NCBI RefSeq assembly: GCF_001887355.1
Contig: NZ_MPIN01000006.1
Location: 124,001-188,000 of the forward strand
Length of the DNA: 64,000 nucleotides
Source of the DNA: Cystobacter ferrugineus
GTDB taxonomy: Bacteria > Myxococcota > Myxococcia > Myxococcales > Myxococcaceae
Direction: 5' to 3'
In this document: positions 26,215 to 36,205 of the stretch, one piece after another
Layout: each line of letters begins with the position of its first letter
How positions within the stretch are numbered: position 1 is the first letter of the stretch
Position numbers and translations under genes: made by a program
Notes under the pieces: model-generated
Databases searched by the model: none
Told to the model about the DNA's origin: nothing
The model's input: only the letters and a program-made list of their open reading frames with translations

Positions 26215-26718
26215 CTATTTCTTCTTGGCGGGCTCGGTCGAGGCAGCCTCGGCCCGAGCCGTCTTGTGGCCGGCCCGCTCGGCGGACCAGTGGTCGATCG
26301 CCTTGAGCGACTCGACGAAGTTGAAGGGCTTGAGCGAGGGGGACGAGGCGTCGTGGCAGTTGCGGCACGCCTTCTCCGAGGGGTCCACCAGGCCCACCAG
26401 CCGGGCCAGCTCCGCGTCCTTCATGACATAGGAAGGCGAGTAATGCTGGCCGGGGCCGTGGCACGTCTCGCACGTGACGTGGGAGACGCCCTGGTTGGCC
26501 TGGTCCGGCGCATGGCAGGACAGGCAGCGCACGTCCTTCTGCTGGGTGGGCGCGAGCGAGTCCCCGGCCCGGGCATGCTTGGACTGCATCCAGGCTTCAT
26601 AGGCGGCCGGATGGCAGCCCTTGCAACTCTCCGGGCCAAGGAAATCCGCCGCGCCGGCGGCACCGGAGAGGACGAGGACGAGCAGGAGGGACAGGAGCCA
26701 GGGGCCACGAGCAGGCAT
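26215..26718 (-). CDS. Tetraheme cytochrome c (c554-like), periplasmic
   Basis: 167 residues. A Sec signal (WLLSLLLVLVLSGAAGAA, cleavage about residue 23) is followed by four CxxCH motifs: CKGCH (32-36), CLSCH (65-69), CETCH (83-87) and CRNCH (118-122). The order, with GPESCKGCHPAAYEAWMQSKH at the start and GVSHVTCETCHGPG, resembles the cytochrome c554 group. An unusually charged, Lys-rich C-terminus (AEAASTEPAKKK) follows. It should carry electrons in the periplasm; the partner is unknown. It sits directly before engB. Confidence 0.88.
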   Translation of the reverse strand: MPARGPWLLSLLLVLVLSGAAGAADFLGPESCKGCHPAAYEAWMQSKHARAGDSLAPTQQKDVRCLSCHAPDQANQGVSHVTCETCHGPGQHYSPSYVMKDAELARLVGLVDPSEKACRNCHDASSPSLKPFNFVESLKAIDHWSAERAGHKTARAEAASTEPAKKK

Positions 26719-26847
26719 CGCGTCCGGTCACTAGCAGACGCCTCCAAGGGGGGCAAGGCGCGGGTGGGAAACGCCACCTCCCGACGGGGGCTCGCCAACA
26801 CCTGGAGCGCTTGAGGGGGCGAGGGGAGATCCGCTACACCAAGGAGG

Positions 26848-27318
26848 ATGAAGACCCTCGTCTGCGTCGCCGTGCTCCTCGCCGCCGCGCCCGCGGTGGC
26901 CAAACCGTGGCAGGGCATCGAGCCCGGACAGACCAGGCGCGACAGCATCCTCCAGAAGTTCGGAGAGCCCTCGCGCGTGGTCACCAACGAAGGCAAGGAG
27001 GTCGTCGCCTACTTCGACGACAAGGCCATCAAGGGCACGCGCCAGGTGCAGTTCACCGTGGACGTGGGCACGCAGCAGGTGGAGCGCATCTCGGTCTTCC
27101 CGGGCCCCGTGGTCGACAAGGAGTCCATCGAGAGCACCTACGGCCCCGCCTGTCCGTCCTCCGGCAAGCAGCCCTCCACCCCGTGCTACCAGAAGAAGCT
27201 GACGGACGACTTCCGCACCTACCTCTTCTACGCCCGCCTGGGGCTGGCCGTGTTCCTCAACGAGGACGGCAAGACGGTGCAGTCGCTCACCTTCACCCCC
27301 CAGCAGGGCGCGAAGTAG
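26848..27318 (+). CDS. Secreted hypothetical protein, BamE/OmlA-like start
   Basis: 156 residues with a Sec signal (MKTLVCVAVLLAAAPAVA). The segment GIEPGQTRRDSILQKFGEPS looks like the helix-hairpin of BamE/OmlA-type small periplasmic proteins. A Cys pair (CPSSGKQPSTPC, residues 107-118) probably forms a disulfide loop. It is divergent from the cytochrome gene and 7 bp before coaE, so it is probably co-transcribed with coaE. No exact family is recognised. Confidence 0.6.
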   Translation: MKTLVCVAVLLAAAPAVAKPWQGIEPGQTRRDSILQKFGEPSRVVTNEGKEVVAYFDDKAIKGTRQVQFTVDVGTQQVERISVFPGPVVDKESIESTYGPACPSSGKQPSTPCYQKKLTDDFRTYLFYARLGLAVFLNEDGKTVQSLTFTPQQGAK

Positions 27319-27325
27319 GCCACCG

Positions 27326-27922
27326 GTGAAGATCTACGGACTGACGGGAGGCATCGCCTCGGGCAAGAGCACGGTGAGCCGGATGTTCCGCGAGCTGGGC
27401 GCCGAGGTGCTCGACGCGGACCTCATCGCCCGGGAGGTGGTGGAGCCGGGCACCCCCGGACTGGCGGCCGTGGCCGAGCGTTTCCCCGGCGTGGTGGGCC
27501 CGGAGGGGCGCCTGGACCGGGCGGCGCTGGGCGCGCGGGTCTTCGGGGACGCCACCGAGCGTGCCGCCCTCAACGCCCTGCTCCACCCGCTCATCGGCCA
27601 GCGCTTCATCGAGCGCACCCAGGCGCTCGCCGAGGCGGGCGTGGAGCGCGTCCTCTACGACGCCCCCCTGCTCATCGAGAACCGGCTGCACGGGGCGATG
27701 GAGGGCGTGGTGCTGGTGTGGGTGCCGCGCGAGCTGCAACGGGCCCGGCTGATGCGGCGCGATGGCCTGGACGAGGCCGCGGCCGAGGCCCGGCTGGCCG
27801 CCCAGCTCCCGTTGGACGGCAAGCGGGAGCACGCCACGTGGGTGGTGGACAATTCGGGCACCCTGGAAGCCACCCGGGCCCAGGTCGAGGAGGTCTGGCG
27901 AGCCGTTCTCGCGCGCGGCTGA
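27326..27922 (+). CDS. coaE: Dephospho-CoA kinase
   Basis: 198 residues, the usual length. Catalyses the last step of CoA synthesis, phosphorylating dephospho-CoA at the 3'-hydroxyl. The P-loop is GGIASGKST (residues 6-14); LDADLIAREVVEPGTPG gives the conserved D-A-D substrate motif; HPLIGQRF and YDAPLLIENRL follow. A GTG at 27326 opens the gene 7 bp after the preceding stop; the next gene starts 23 bp later, so this is a three-gene run. Confidence 0.94.
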   Translation: MKIYGLTGGIASGKSTVSRMFRELGAEVLDADLIAREVVEPGTPGLAAVAERFPGVVGPEGRLDRAALGARVFGDATERAALNALLHPLIGQRFIERTQALAEAGVERVLYDAPLLIENRLHGAMEGVVLVWVPRELQRARLMRRDGLDEAAAEARLAAQLPLDGKREHATWVVDNSGTLEATRAQVEEVWRAVLARG

Positions 27923-27945
27923 GGGGCGAGTATGCTCCGCCGCCC

Positions 27946-29127
27946 ATGAGTGACACGCGCAAGGAAGCCAGCGGCCAGGCCCCGACGTACTTCGTCACCG
28001 GCTACCCCGGCTTCATCGGGAAACGGCTGGTCGAGCACATCGTCCGCGAGGCGCCCCAGGCCCACATCTACGCCCTGGTGCAGCCCAAGCACTTCAAGGA
28101 AGCCCAGCAGCTCGCCGCCCGCCTGCGCGGCAAGGGGGCCACGCTGGAGCTGCTCACCGGCGACATCGTGGACATGCACCTGGGCCTGTCCGGCCAGGAG
28201 TACCAGCGGCTGTGCTCGCGGGTGACGCACATCTTCCACCTGGCCGCCGTCTTCTACATGGGCGTGCCCAAGGAGACCGCCTGGCGCATCAACGTGGATG
28301 GCACGCGCAACATGCTGGAGCTGGCGCGCGACTGCGAGCACCTCGAGCGCTTCAACCACTTCTCCACCTGCCATGTGTCCGGGGACCGGGTGGGCGTCAT
28401 CGCCGAGGACGAGCTGGACTGCGGGCAGACCTTCCGCAACGTCTACGAGGAGACCAAGTTCCACGCCGAGCAGCGCCTGCAGCGCGCCGCCTCGAGCCTG
28501 CCCATCACCATCTTCCGTCCGAGCACCGTGGTGGGCGACTCGCGCACCGGGGAGATCGATCGCTTCGAGGGCCCCTACTACCTGGGCATCCTCCTGGTGA
28601 CGAGCCCGCTGGTGGCGCCCATGCCCCTGCCGGGCAACGGCGTGGCTCCGCTCAACGTGGTGCCGGTGGACTACGTGGTGAGGGCCGTGTGGGCGCTGGC
28701 GCATGATCCGCGCGCCGTGGGCCGCACCTTCCACCTCGTGGACCCCAACCCCATGAGCGCCCGCCGCGTCTACGAGCGCATCGCCGAGCAGTCCAACAAG
28801 AAGCTGCCGCGCTTCAACCTCTCGGCCCGGGCCGCGGACGTGATGATGCGCCTGCCCGTGCTGGAGAAGCTCGCCCGCCCCCAGCGCACCGCGCTCAGCT
28901 ACGTCAACCACCTGGCCATCTACAACTCCCACAACACCCTGGAGCTGCTGGACGGCACCGGCATCCGCTGCCCTCCCCTCTCCACCTACCTGGATCAGCT
29001 CGTCTCCTACGTGCGCGAGCAGTACCGCCAGCGCCGCGAGGAGTCCTCCGAGGTGGAGGATCCCCTCGATCTCCGTCCCCCCGGCTCGCGCGACACGCCG
29101 GACACCGACCGCTCCGGGAGCCACTGA
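27946..29127 (+). CDS. Extended SDR-family reductase (NAD-binding_4-like)
   Basis: 393 residues. Rossmann nucleotide site YFVTGYPGFIGKRLV (G-x2-G-x2-G), then HLAAVFYMGVP, INVDGTRNMLELA and the catalytic YxxxK in VYEETKFHAE. The substrate domain resembles fatty acyl-CoA or thioester reductases (NAD_binding_4) rather than sugar epimerases, by RPSTVVGDSRTGEIDRFEGP. The C-terminal 30 residues are charged and disordered. The start is ATG 27946; the open frame extends upstream across coaE but without homology. The likely product is a reduced acyl chain; this is inferred. Confidence 0.75.
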   Translation: MSDTRKEASGQAPTYFVTGYPGFIGKRLVEHIVREAPQAHIYALVQPKHFKEAQQLAARLRGKGATLELLTGDIVDMHLGLSGQEYQRLCSRVTHIFHLAAVFYMGVPKETAWRINVDGTRNMLELARDCEHLERFNHFSTCHVSGDRVGVIAEDELDCGQTFRNVYEETKFHAEQRLQRAASSLPITIFRPSTVVGDSRTGEIDRFEGPYYLGILLVTSPLVAPMPLPGNGVAPLNVVPVDYVVRAVWALAHDPRAVGRTFHLVDPNPMSARRVYERIAEQSNKKLPRFNLSARAADVMMRLPVLEKLARPQRTALSYVNHLAIYNSHNTLELLDGTGIRCPPLSTYLDQLVSYVREQYRQRREESSEVEDPLDLRPPGSRDTPDTDRSGSH

Positions 29128-29129
29128 CC

Positions 29130-30068
29130 ATGCACCCCCTCACTCCACGCTTCGTCCTCCTTTCCGCCCTCTTCTTCGCCCCGGGCTGTCTGGACACGTC
29201 GCAGCCGACTCCCGCGAAAAATCCCTGCGAGCCCAACCCCTGCACCCAGGCGAACAAGACCACCTGCGCCAACGACAACGGCCAGGCCGTCTGCCTGTGC
29301 AGCCAGGGCACGCTCCCCAGGCCCAACGGCACCTGCGAGGCCGTCACCAACGCCAACTGTCCCGAGCACCCCGGAGACAGCGCCGAGCCGGATGACTGTA
29401 TCGCCCGGGCCGCGCCGCTCGATGCCACGGGCACGCGCACGCAGGGCATCGAGCCGGTGGGCGACTACGACTTCTTCCGCATCGACGCCACCGCGCGCAA
29501 CGTCTACGTGCTCACCGTGACGCCGGGACAGGGAGCGCTCCTGCCCCGCGTGGACGTGTTCGATCACGAGGGCAAGTGGATCAGGGCGAAGGATGGCAAC
29601 CCCGGAGTGCAGGTGGGCTTCAAGGCCCGTGTCGGCGCGCCCTACACCGTGCGCGTGAGCCACTCGCCGAGGGATCCCTCTCCCGCCACCGGCCCCTACA
29701 CCCTCCAGCTCGCCCCCCCCGTGCAGGATGACCACGGCGACACCCCGCAGGAAGCCACGGGGCTCGTGCCCGCCCCGGCTGGCACCTCCGCCACCATCCA
29801 CTCCGGCCGCATCGAGTACGGGCAGGACGAGGACTATTTCTCCTTCCCCGTCGTGCTCAACGCCACCTACCGCATCGAGTTCGACACCACCCGCACCGTG
29901 CCCACCCTGGCCGCCTTCATCCGCGAGAACGTGAAGGACCCCTTCCTCACGGTCCAGAACTCCTACGTGGAGTTCAGGGCGGCCTCGAGCACCACGGTGT
30001 TCATCGATCTCTACTCGGCCAACGAGACCCCGGGTGCCTACGCCTTCCGGGTGTTCGAGTACCGCTGA
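29130..30068 (+). CDS. Lipoprotein with EGF-like and pre-peptidase-like domains
   Basis: 312 residues. Lipoprotein signal: FVLLSALFFAPGCLDTS, lipobox APGC. Residues 32-77 form an EGF-like module with six Cys (CEPNPC, TTCANDN, VCLCSQG, TCEAV). Then come two beta-sandwich repeats of the bacterial pre-peptidase C-terminal type: VGDYDFFRIDATARNVYVLT and YGQDEDYFSFPVVLNATYRI. Such proteins are surface-exposed and common in myxobacteria. It starts 2 bp after the SDR gene and is the last gene of this run. Function unknown. Confidence 0.7.
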   Translation: MHPLTPRFVLLSALFFAPGCLDTSQPTPAKNPCEPNPCTQANKTTCANDNGQAVCLCSQGTLPRPNGTCEAVTNANCPEHPGDSAEPDDCIARAAPLDATGTRTQGIEPVGDYDFFRIDATARNVYVLTVTPGQGALLPRVDVFDHEGKWIRAKDGNPGVQVGFKARVGAPYTVRVSHSPRDPSPATGPYTLQLAPPVQDDHGDTPQEATGLVPAPAGTSATIHSGRIEYGQDEDYFSFPVVLNATYRIEFDTTRTVPTLAAFIRENVKDPFLTVQNSYVEFRAASSTTVFIDLYSANETPGAYAFRVFEYR

Positions 30069-30091
30069 GCGAGGCTCAGGCGTCCTCGCTC
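30067..30091. terminator. Stem-loop between convergent genes
   Basis: GAGCGAGG (30067-30074) and CCTCGCTC (30084-30091) are perfect 8-bp arms with a 9-base loop. The stem includes parts of both converging stop codons (ends at 30068 and 30076). Confidence 0.55.
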
Positions 30092-31383
30092 CGGGGGGGC
30101 GGGGGATGGATGCGCACCTGCTTCACCCGGCGCGCCGAGGCATCCGCCACCTCGAGCACGGTGCCATCGGCCAGGGTGAAGCGCGCCCCGACGGGGGGGA
30201 TGGCTCCCGCCAGGGACAGACACAGCCCGCCCAGGGTGCTCCAGTTGCCATCCTCGGGCAGCTCCAGCGGCGCCAACGCCCGGTTCACCTCCCGGATGGG
30301 AAGGACGGCATCCACGAGCGCCGTTCCGTCCGGCTCGCGCCGGATGTGCTCGGTCGGGGCCTCGCGCTCACTGGAGATGCTGCCCACCAGCTCCTCCACC
30401 AGATCCTTCATGGTGACGAGCCCGAGCAGCCCGCCCTGCTCGTCCACCACGAGGGCGAGCTGGATGCGCCGCACCTGCATCTGCTGGAGCGCGTCCAGGG
30501 CGCCCATCGATTCCGGAATGAACCAGGCCGGACGCAGCACGTCCTCCAGGAGGATGAGCTGCTGCTCGAGCGCGAACGACAGCAGATCCTTGGCCACCAC
30601 GTACCCGACGATGTGATCCAGATCCCCCTCATAAACGGGCATCCGGCTGTGCCCCTGCTCCAGGAGCACCTGCCGGATCTCCTCGGGCGTGGCATGCCGG
30701 CGGATCGCCTCCACCTTCGTGCGCGGCACCATGACGTCCGTCACGGAGAGCTCCGCCAGATCGAAGGCCCGCGAGGCGATCTCCCCGGTGCGCGGATGGA
30801 CGCTGCCACTGCGCGCCGCCTCCTCCACGAGCTGCCGCAGCTCATCCGACGACAGGCGCGACTCGGTGAAGGAGGTGCTGTCACCAAAGAGGCGCAGCAC
30901 CAGGTTGGAGCTGAAGGTGAGCAGCCACACCACGGGCTTCATCAACCGCGACAGCCCCCGCAGGGGCCGGCCGATGAGGAGCGCGTAGCGCTCGGCGTAG
31001 CGCAGGGCGAGCGACTTGGGCACCAGCTCGCCCAGCACCAGGGACAGATAGGACACCAGTCCCACCACCAGGGCGAAGGCCACGCTCTCCGCCTCGCGCG
31101 CCGGCAACCCGAGCCCCTCCAGGGGACCGCTCAGGCGCTGGGCGATGGAGGCGCCACCGAAGGCCGCCGCCGTGGAGCCCACGACGGTGATGCCAATCTG
31201 TACCGTGGCCAGGAACCGCTCGGGGTTGTCCCGGAGCGCCTTGACCGCGCGCGCCGCGCCGCTGCGCTGCTCGATGAGCTCCTGCAGCCGCGTCTTGCGG
31301 ATGGAGATGAGCGCGAGCTCCGCTCCGGCGAAGATGCCGTTGGCGAGCACGAGCAACAGGATGATGACGAGTTCGGTAACGAT
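30076..31383 (-). CDS. CNNM/CorC-type membrane protein (DUF21, CBS pair, CorC_HlyC)
   Basis: 435 residues if read from ATC 31383. The N-terminal DUF21 membrane domain has ANGIFAGAELALISIRKTRL and VLGELVPKSLALRYAERYA; two CBS domains follow (VMVPRTKVEAIRRHATPEEI; LALVVDEQGGLLGLVTMKDL), then a CorC_HlyC domain (STLGGLCLSLAGAIPPVGAR). Probably an inner-membrane metal or magnesium homeostasis protein. The start is odd: no ATG or GTG lies between the upstream in-frame stop and the conserved TELVIILLLVLANG. ATC at 31383 aligns with the usual Met and has AAGGA 9 bases upstream; TTG at 31356 is the alternative, but would cut the first membrane helix. Confidence 0.85.
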   Translation of the reverse strand: MVTELVIILLLVLANGIFAGAELALISIRKTRLQELIEQRSGAARAVKALRDNPERFLATVQIGITVVGSTAAAFGGASIAQRLSGPLEGLGLPAREAESVAFALVVGLVSYLSLVLGELVPKSLALRYAERYALLIGRPLRGLSRLMKPVVWLLTFSSNLVLRLFGDSTSFTESRLSSDELRQLVEEAARSGSVHPRTGEIASRAFDLAELSVTDVMVPRTKVEAIRRHATPEEIRQVLLEQGHSRMPVYEGDLDHIVGYVVAKDLLSFALEQQLILLEDVLRPAWFIPESMGALDALQQMQVRRIQLALVVDEQGGLLGLVTMKDLVEELVGSISSEREAPTEHIRREPDGTALVDAVLPIREVNRALAPLELPEDGNWSTLGGLCLSLAGAIPPVGARFTLADGTVLEVADASARRVKQVRIHPPPPRSEDA

Positions 31384-31474
31384 GGCTTCCCGTCCTTGGG
31401 GGAAGCCTCAGTGTGCCGGAGATGGCGGCGAGGTGTGGACAAACTTGGGGAATTGACGTCCCCTCCACACGGCC

Positions 31475-32137
31475 TCAGCGAGGCGCGAGGGTGATGATGT
31501 CCTGCTCCAACAACTGGACCAGCACGCGCATCGTCTCCATGCGGGACATGCCGGACACGGAGAAGAGCGCCTCATAGCTCAGATGTCCGTCGATGCGAGA
31601 CAGCAGGAAGCCCATGCGCGCGTCCAGGCTGAGCTTCATCAACTCCGCCATGCGCAGCTTCAACCGGGGCACCTGCTTCATGCTCCCCAGCCGCTGCTCC
31701 AGCGCGATGCGCTGCGCCTGCTCGCATCGCGCGCGCGCCCCCTCCAACCGGGGCTCCAGCGGATCGAACTGCTCGGCCTTGCCCAGCAGCTCCAGCGCGC
31801 TGGACACATCCCCGAGTGACAACAGCTCGTCCACGCCCACCAGCAGCGTGTTCACTCCCGGGCCCTTGCGCGCGGGAGGCTCGGGCTGGCTCACTTCCTC
31901 CTGGGCCATGTCGCCTTCCGAGAGGAAGGCAAGCACATCCGCGGTGATGGAAGGCAGGGAGGCCGTGGCATAGGACGGCGGCTCCTCCTCCTCCTCCAGC
32001 AGGACGACGCTCACCTCGAGCTCGGGCAGAACCACCTCGGGCGAGGTGCGATGCAGGGGGGACGCCGCACGGGCCGACATCGCGGTTGGAGTCGCCGCCA
32101 GTCCCAAAGCCGCGGATTGCGGAGGATCACTCTTCAC
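31475..32137 (-). CDS. TPR-like cytoplasmic protein, unknown function
   Basis: 220 residues. Residues 1-90 are low-complexity with an acidic block (VVLLEEEEEPP). Residues 97-150 look like a TPR pair (LVGVDELLSLGDVSSALELL, GKAEQFDPLEPRLEGARARC). The C-terminal 60 residues (SLDARMGFLLSRIDGHLSYE ... MSRMETMRVLVQLLEQDII) form a helical domain, seen in my memory at the ends of several myxobacterial regulatory proteins. It starts with GTG 32137, 40 bp after a very good sigma-70 promoter. Function unknown. Confidence 0.6.
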   Translation of the reverse strand: MKSDPPQSAALGLAATPTAMSARAASPLHRTSPEVVLPELEVSVVLLEEEEEPPSYATASLPSITADVLAFLSEGDMAQEEVSQPEPPARKGPGVNTLLVGVDELLSLGDVSSALELLGKAEQFDPLEPRLEGARARCEQAQRIALEQRLGSMKQVPRLKLRMAELMKLSLDARMGFLLSRIDGHLSYEALFSVSGMSRMETMRVLVQLLEQDIITLAPR

Positions 32138-32176
32138 CGGCCACTCCCCTAACCCCTCAAATGCAGAGGTCTTGGA

Positions 32177-32205
32177 ATTCTACGATTCTCAGAGAATGGC
32201 GTCAA
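32177..32205 (-). promoter_or_regulatory. Sigma-70-type promoter for the TPR-like gene
   Basis: On the minus strand, TTGACG (forward 32200-32205) and TAGAAT (forward 32177-32182) are separated by exactly 17 bp. The -10 is 40 bp upstream of the GTG at 32137, a normal leader. Both boxes match the consensus at five of six positions. Confidence 0.65.
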
Positions 32206-32226
32206 CACAAGCAACGGATTCTTTCA

Positions 32227-32256
32227 CCCAGGGAAAAATCCTTTTCCCTGGGTGGG
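32227..32256. terminator. Perfect 13-bp stem-loop downstream of argD
   Basis: CACCCAGGGAAAA (32227-32239) and TTTTCCCTGGGTG (32244-32256) are perfect complements with a 4-base ATCC loop. It lies 64 bp after the argD stop and just before the promoter at 32177-32205, so it probably ends the hslV-hslU-argD transcript. Confidence 0.7.
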
Positions 32257-32319
32257 GGTGGCACCTGGAGAGGCGCGCGTCCGCGAGGGAAGCGCGCCCC
32301 GGTCCAGGCCGCGGGAGGC

Positions 32320-33576
32320 TCAGGGCTTGAGGGCCCGCTCGAGGATGCGCACGCCGTGGTCGAGATCGTCGTGGGACACGGTATAGGCGGGGGCGAAGCG
32401 CAGCGTCTTCTCGCCCGCGGCATTGAGGAGCAGACCGAGCTCGCGGCACCTGGCGATGACGGGGGCGCCTTCCTGGAAGAGCTCCACGCCGATGAGCAGC
32501 CCCACGCCGCGCACCTCCTTGATGATGGTGGGCAGGCGGCGCTGCAGCTCGCTCAGGCGGCCGAGGAAGTACTCACCCTTCTGCGTCACGTCGCGCAGCA
32601 TCTGGGGATCCGTCACCTTGCGCACGACGACGTTGGCGGCGACGGCGGCGATGAGGTTGCCGCCGAACGTGGAGCCGTGGGTGCCCGCCGTGAGGCTCTT
32701 GCCGGCCTCCTCGGTGCACAGCATGGCGCCAATGGGCAGGCCGTTGCCGAGCGACTTCGCCAGGCTGATGGCATCCGGGAGGATGTCCTCGTGCTGGAAG
32801 GCGAAGACCTTGCCGGTGCGGCCCATGCCGGTCTGGATCTCATCGATCAGCAGCAGCAGGCCCTGCTCGTCACACAGGGCGCGCAGCGCCTTGAGGAAGC
32901 CCGGAGGCGCCGAGCGCACCCCACCCTCGCCCTGGATGGGCTCCACGAGGATGGCGGCGGTGCGTGGACCCACCGCCTTGCGCACCGCCTCGAGGTCGCC
33001 GTAGGGCACGTGCGTGAAGCCCTGCGGCAACGGCTCGAAGCCCTTCTGGTACTTCGTCTGGCCCGTGGCGGTGATGGTGGCGAGCGTGCGCCCGTGGAAG
33101 GAGTTGTCGAACGTGATGACCTCGTGGCGCTCGGGCTGGCCGCGGTCCTTCTGCACCTTGCGCGCCAGCTTGATCAGCGCCTCGTTGGCCTCGGCCCCCG
33201 AGTTGCAGAAGAAGGCGCGCGCCAGCCCCGAGGCGGTGGTGAGCCGGGCGGCCAGCTCGATCTGCGGCTCCGAGTAGAAGACGTTGGACACGTGCCACAG
33301 CCGGTCGAGCTGGCCGCGCACCGCGGCGACCACCTCGGGGTGGCAGTGGCCGAGCGCGCACGTGGCGATGCCCCCGAGCAGATCCAGATACTCGCGCCCG
33401 TCCGCGTCCCACACGCGCGAGCCCAACCCACGCTCCAGGACGATCGGCTGCTGCTTGTAGTTCTGCAGCAGGTGGGCCTTGGCCTTCTCGATCCACTGCT
33501 CGTTGTTGGCCGAAGGGGAAGGAGCCCGAGGGGCTGCCTCGGTCTTGATGGAGTTCAGCGAAGGCGTGGACGACAC
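32320..33576 (-). CDS. argD: Acetylornithine aminotransferase family enzyme
   Basis: 418 residues, class-III PLP aminotransferase. Core motifs: FFCNSGAEANEALIKLARK (cofactor phosphate loop), SFHGRTLATI, EPIQGEGGV, LIDEIQTGMGRTG (Asp binding the pyridine nitrogen) and the lysine region SLAKSLGNGLPIGAML, whose Lys forms the Schiff base. GHCHPEVVAAV also fits ArgD. It converts N-acetylglutamate semialdehyde to N-acetylornithine in arginine synthesis. GTG 33576 is chosen because AGGAG lies 7 bases upstream. It follows hslU by 25 bp. An ornithine or succinylornithine aminotransferase cannot be excluded. Confidence 0.85.
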   Translation of the reverse strand: MSSTPSLNSIKTEAAPRAPSPSANNEQWIEKAKAHLLQNYKQQPIVLERGLGSRVWDADGREYLDLLGGIATCALGHCHPEVVAAVRGQLDRLWHVSNVFYSEPQIELAARLTTASGLARAFFCNSGAEANEALIKLARKVQKDRGQPERHEVITFDNSFHGRTLATITATGQTKYQKGFEPLPQGFTHVPYGDLEAVRKAVGPRTAAILVEPIQGEGGVRSAPPGFLKALRALCDEQGLLLLIDEIQTGMGRTGKVFAFQHEDILPDAISLAKSLGNGLPIGAMLCTEEAGKSLTAGTHGSTFGGNLIAAVAANVVVRKVTDPQMLRDVTQKGEYFLGRLSELQRRLPTIIKEVRGVGLLIGVELFQEGAPVIARCRELGLLLNAAGEKTLRFAPAYTVSHDDLDHGVRILERALKP

Positions 33577-33601
33577 GGGCACTCTCCTGACCTGGGGTCT
33601 G

Positions 33602-35005
<1,404 letters not shown>

Positions 35006-35019
35006 GGTGGCGGCTCCCT

Positions 35020-35547
35020 TCAGAGCTCTTCGTAGGTGACGTTGGAGTTGGTGTAGACGCAGATGTCGGCGGCGATCTGCATGGCGTGGGTGGCCACCTC
35101 GCGCGCGGGCAGCTGGGTGTGCGTCATGAGGGCCCGGGCGGCGGCGAGCGCGTAGGTGCCCCCGCTGCCCACCGCGGCGATGCCGAAGTCCGGCTCGATG
35201 ACGTCGCCCGAGCCGGAGAGGATGAACGTCTTCTCGCGGTCGGCCACGATGAGCAGGGCCTCCAGGCGGCGCAGGAAGCGGTCGGTTCTCCAATCCTTGC
35301 CCAGCTCCACGCAGGCGCGGGTGAGGTTCTTCTGGTGCTCCTTGAGCCGCGCCTCGAAGCGATCGAAGAGGGTGAAGGCGTCGGCGGTGCTGCCCGCGAA
35401 GCCGGCGAGCACGGAGCCGTCGCCGATGCGGCGGACCTTCTTCGCGGTGTTCTTCATGATCGTCTTGTCGAGACTGACCTGACCGTCACCGGCGATGACG
35501 ACCTTCGCCTCTCGGCGCACACAGAGGATGGTGGTGCCATGGAACAT
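35020..35547 (-). CDS. hslV: ATP-dependent protease peptidase subunit HslV
   Basis: 175 residues, normal for HslV. N-terminal-nucleophile threonine peptidase: [20 protein letters not shown], where the catalytic Thr is exposed after removal of a four-residue leader (Thr5). [18 protein letters not shown] and [17 protein letters not shown] are standard. It forms the proteolytic double ring capped by HslU. It opens the hslV-hslU-argD operon. Confidence 0.95.
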   Translation of the reverse strand: MFHGTTILCVRREAKVVIAGDGQVSLDKTIMKNTAKKVRRIGDGSVLAGFAGSTADAFTLFDRFEARLKEHQKNLTRACVELGKDWRTDRFLRRLEALLIVADREKTFILSGSGDVIEPDFGIAAVGSGGTYALAAARALMTHTQLPAREVATHAMQIAADICVYTNSNVTYEEL

Positions 35548-35610
35548 GCCGGGGCATTTAACAAGGCGACGCGGGCGTTTCCACGACTCCCGTGAGGCCT
35601 GTCCGCCCCC

Positions 35611-36054
35611 TCACCGCTTCCGAACGTTCCACCCGCCGTCGAGGGCGAGTGCATTGAAGCGCACCGTCACCAGGAGCACGGCGTAGAGGAACACGTAGCC
35701 CATCTGCAACCCGAGCGTCTCCCACTGGCTGCGCAGCGCGGTGCCGGAGATGAGCACCACCATGAGCAGCCCTCCTCCGAAGAGCGCGGCACGTGTCAGC
35801 AGCCCCAGGGTGAGCAGCAGTCCGAGCACCGCCTCGAGGAAGGGAAGCAACAGCGCGAAGGCGCGCACCAGCGGCGACGGCAGGGGTGTCTGGGCGAAGC
35901 CCTGCACGAGTGTGTCGGCGAAGGCGCTCAAGGCGGGCAGACGCACCGCGCCGTGCAGGAAGATGTTCAGGCCCAGGGCCAGTCGCAACAGGAAGTAGGC
36001 GGCGCCCTCGCAGGACAGCGTGCGGAAGAAGGGAGTGGAAGGTTCGGGAGTCAT
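35611..36054 (-). CDS. DoxX-family membrane protein
   Basis: 147 residues with four predicted membrane helices (about 20-38, 65-85, 88-108 and 115-135). LLRLALGLNIFLHGAVRLPA and PFLEAVLGLLLTLGLLTRAA are typical of the DoxX-like group (HGxxxL after helix 1, E in helix 2). Such proteins are linked to membrane redox or quinone metabolism; the exact role is unclear. ATG 36054 has AAGGA 8 bases before it. It is divergent from the PilZ gene. Confidence 0.75.
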   Translation of the reverse strand: MTPEPSTPFFRTLSCEGAAYFLLRLALGLNIFLHGAVRLPALSAFADTLVQGFAQTPLPSPLVRAFALLLPFLEAVLGLLLTLGLLTRAALFGGGLLMVVLISGTALRSQWETLGLQMGYVFLYAVLLVTVRFNALALDGGWNVRKR

Positions 36055-36205
36055 GAATCGAATCCTTGGGAAAAGAGACAAGGGGCGCGACTTTCAACCC
36101 AACACATGACGAACGCGCTCGGTCGCCGCGCGTGGTCTCCGGTATGATGAAACCCGGGGGGGCGAAAGGCACATTCATTCCTGCCCCTGAGCCGGGAGAT
36201 CCACC

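Noticed and set aside
23712-26306. Long plus-strand open frame opposite the DUF6178-like gene and engB
   Set aside because: It has no domain; both opposite genes are real, engB unquestionably.
32227-32256. Stem-loop considered as an operator or sRNA
   Set aside because: Its place 64 bp after argD and a tight 4-base loop make a terminator simpler.
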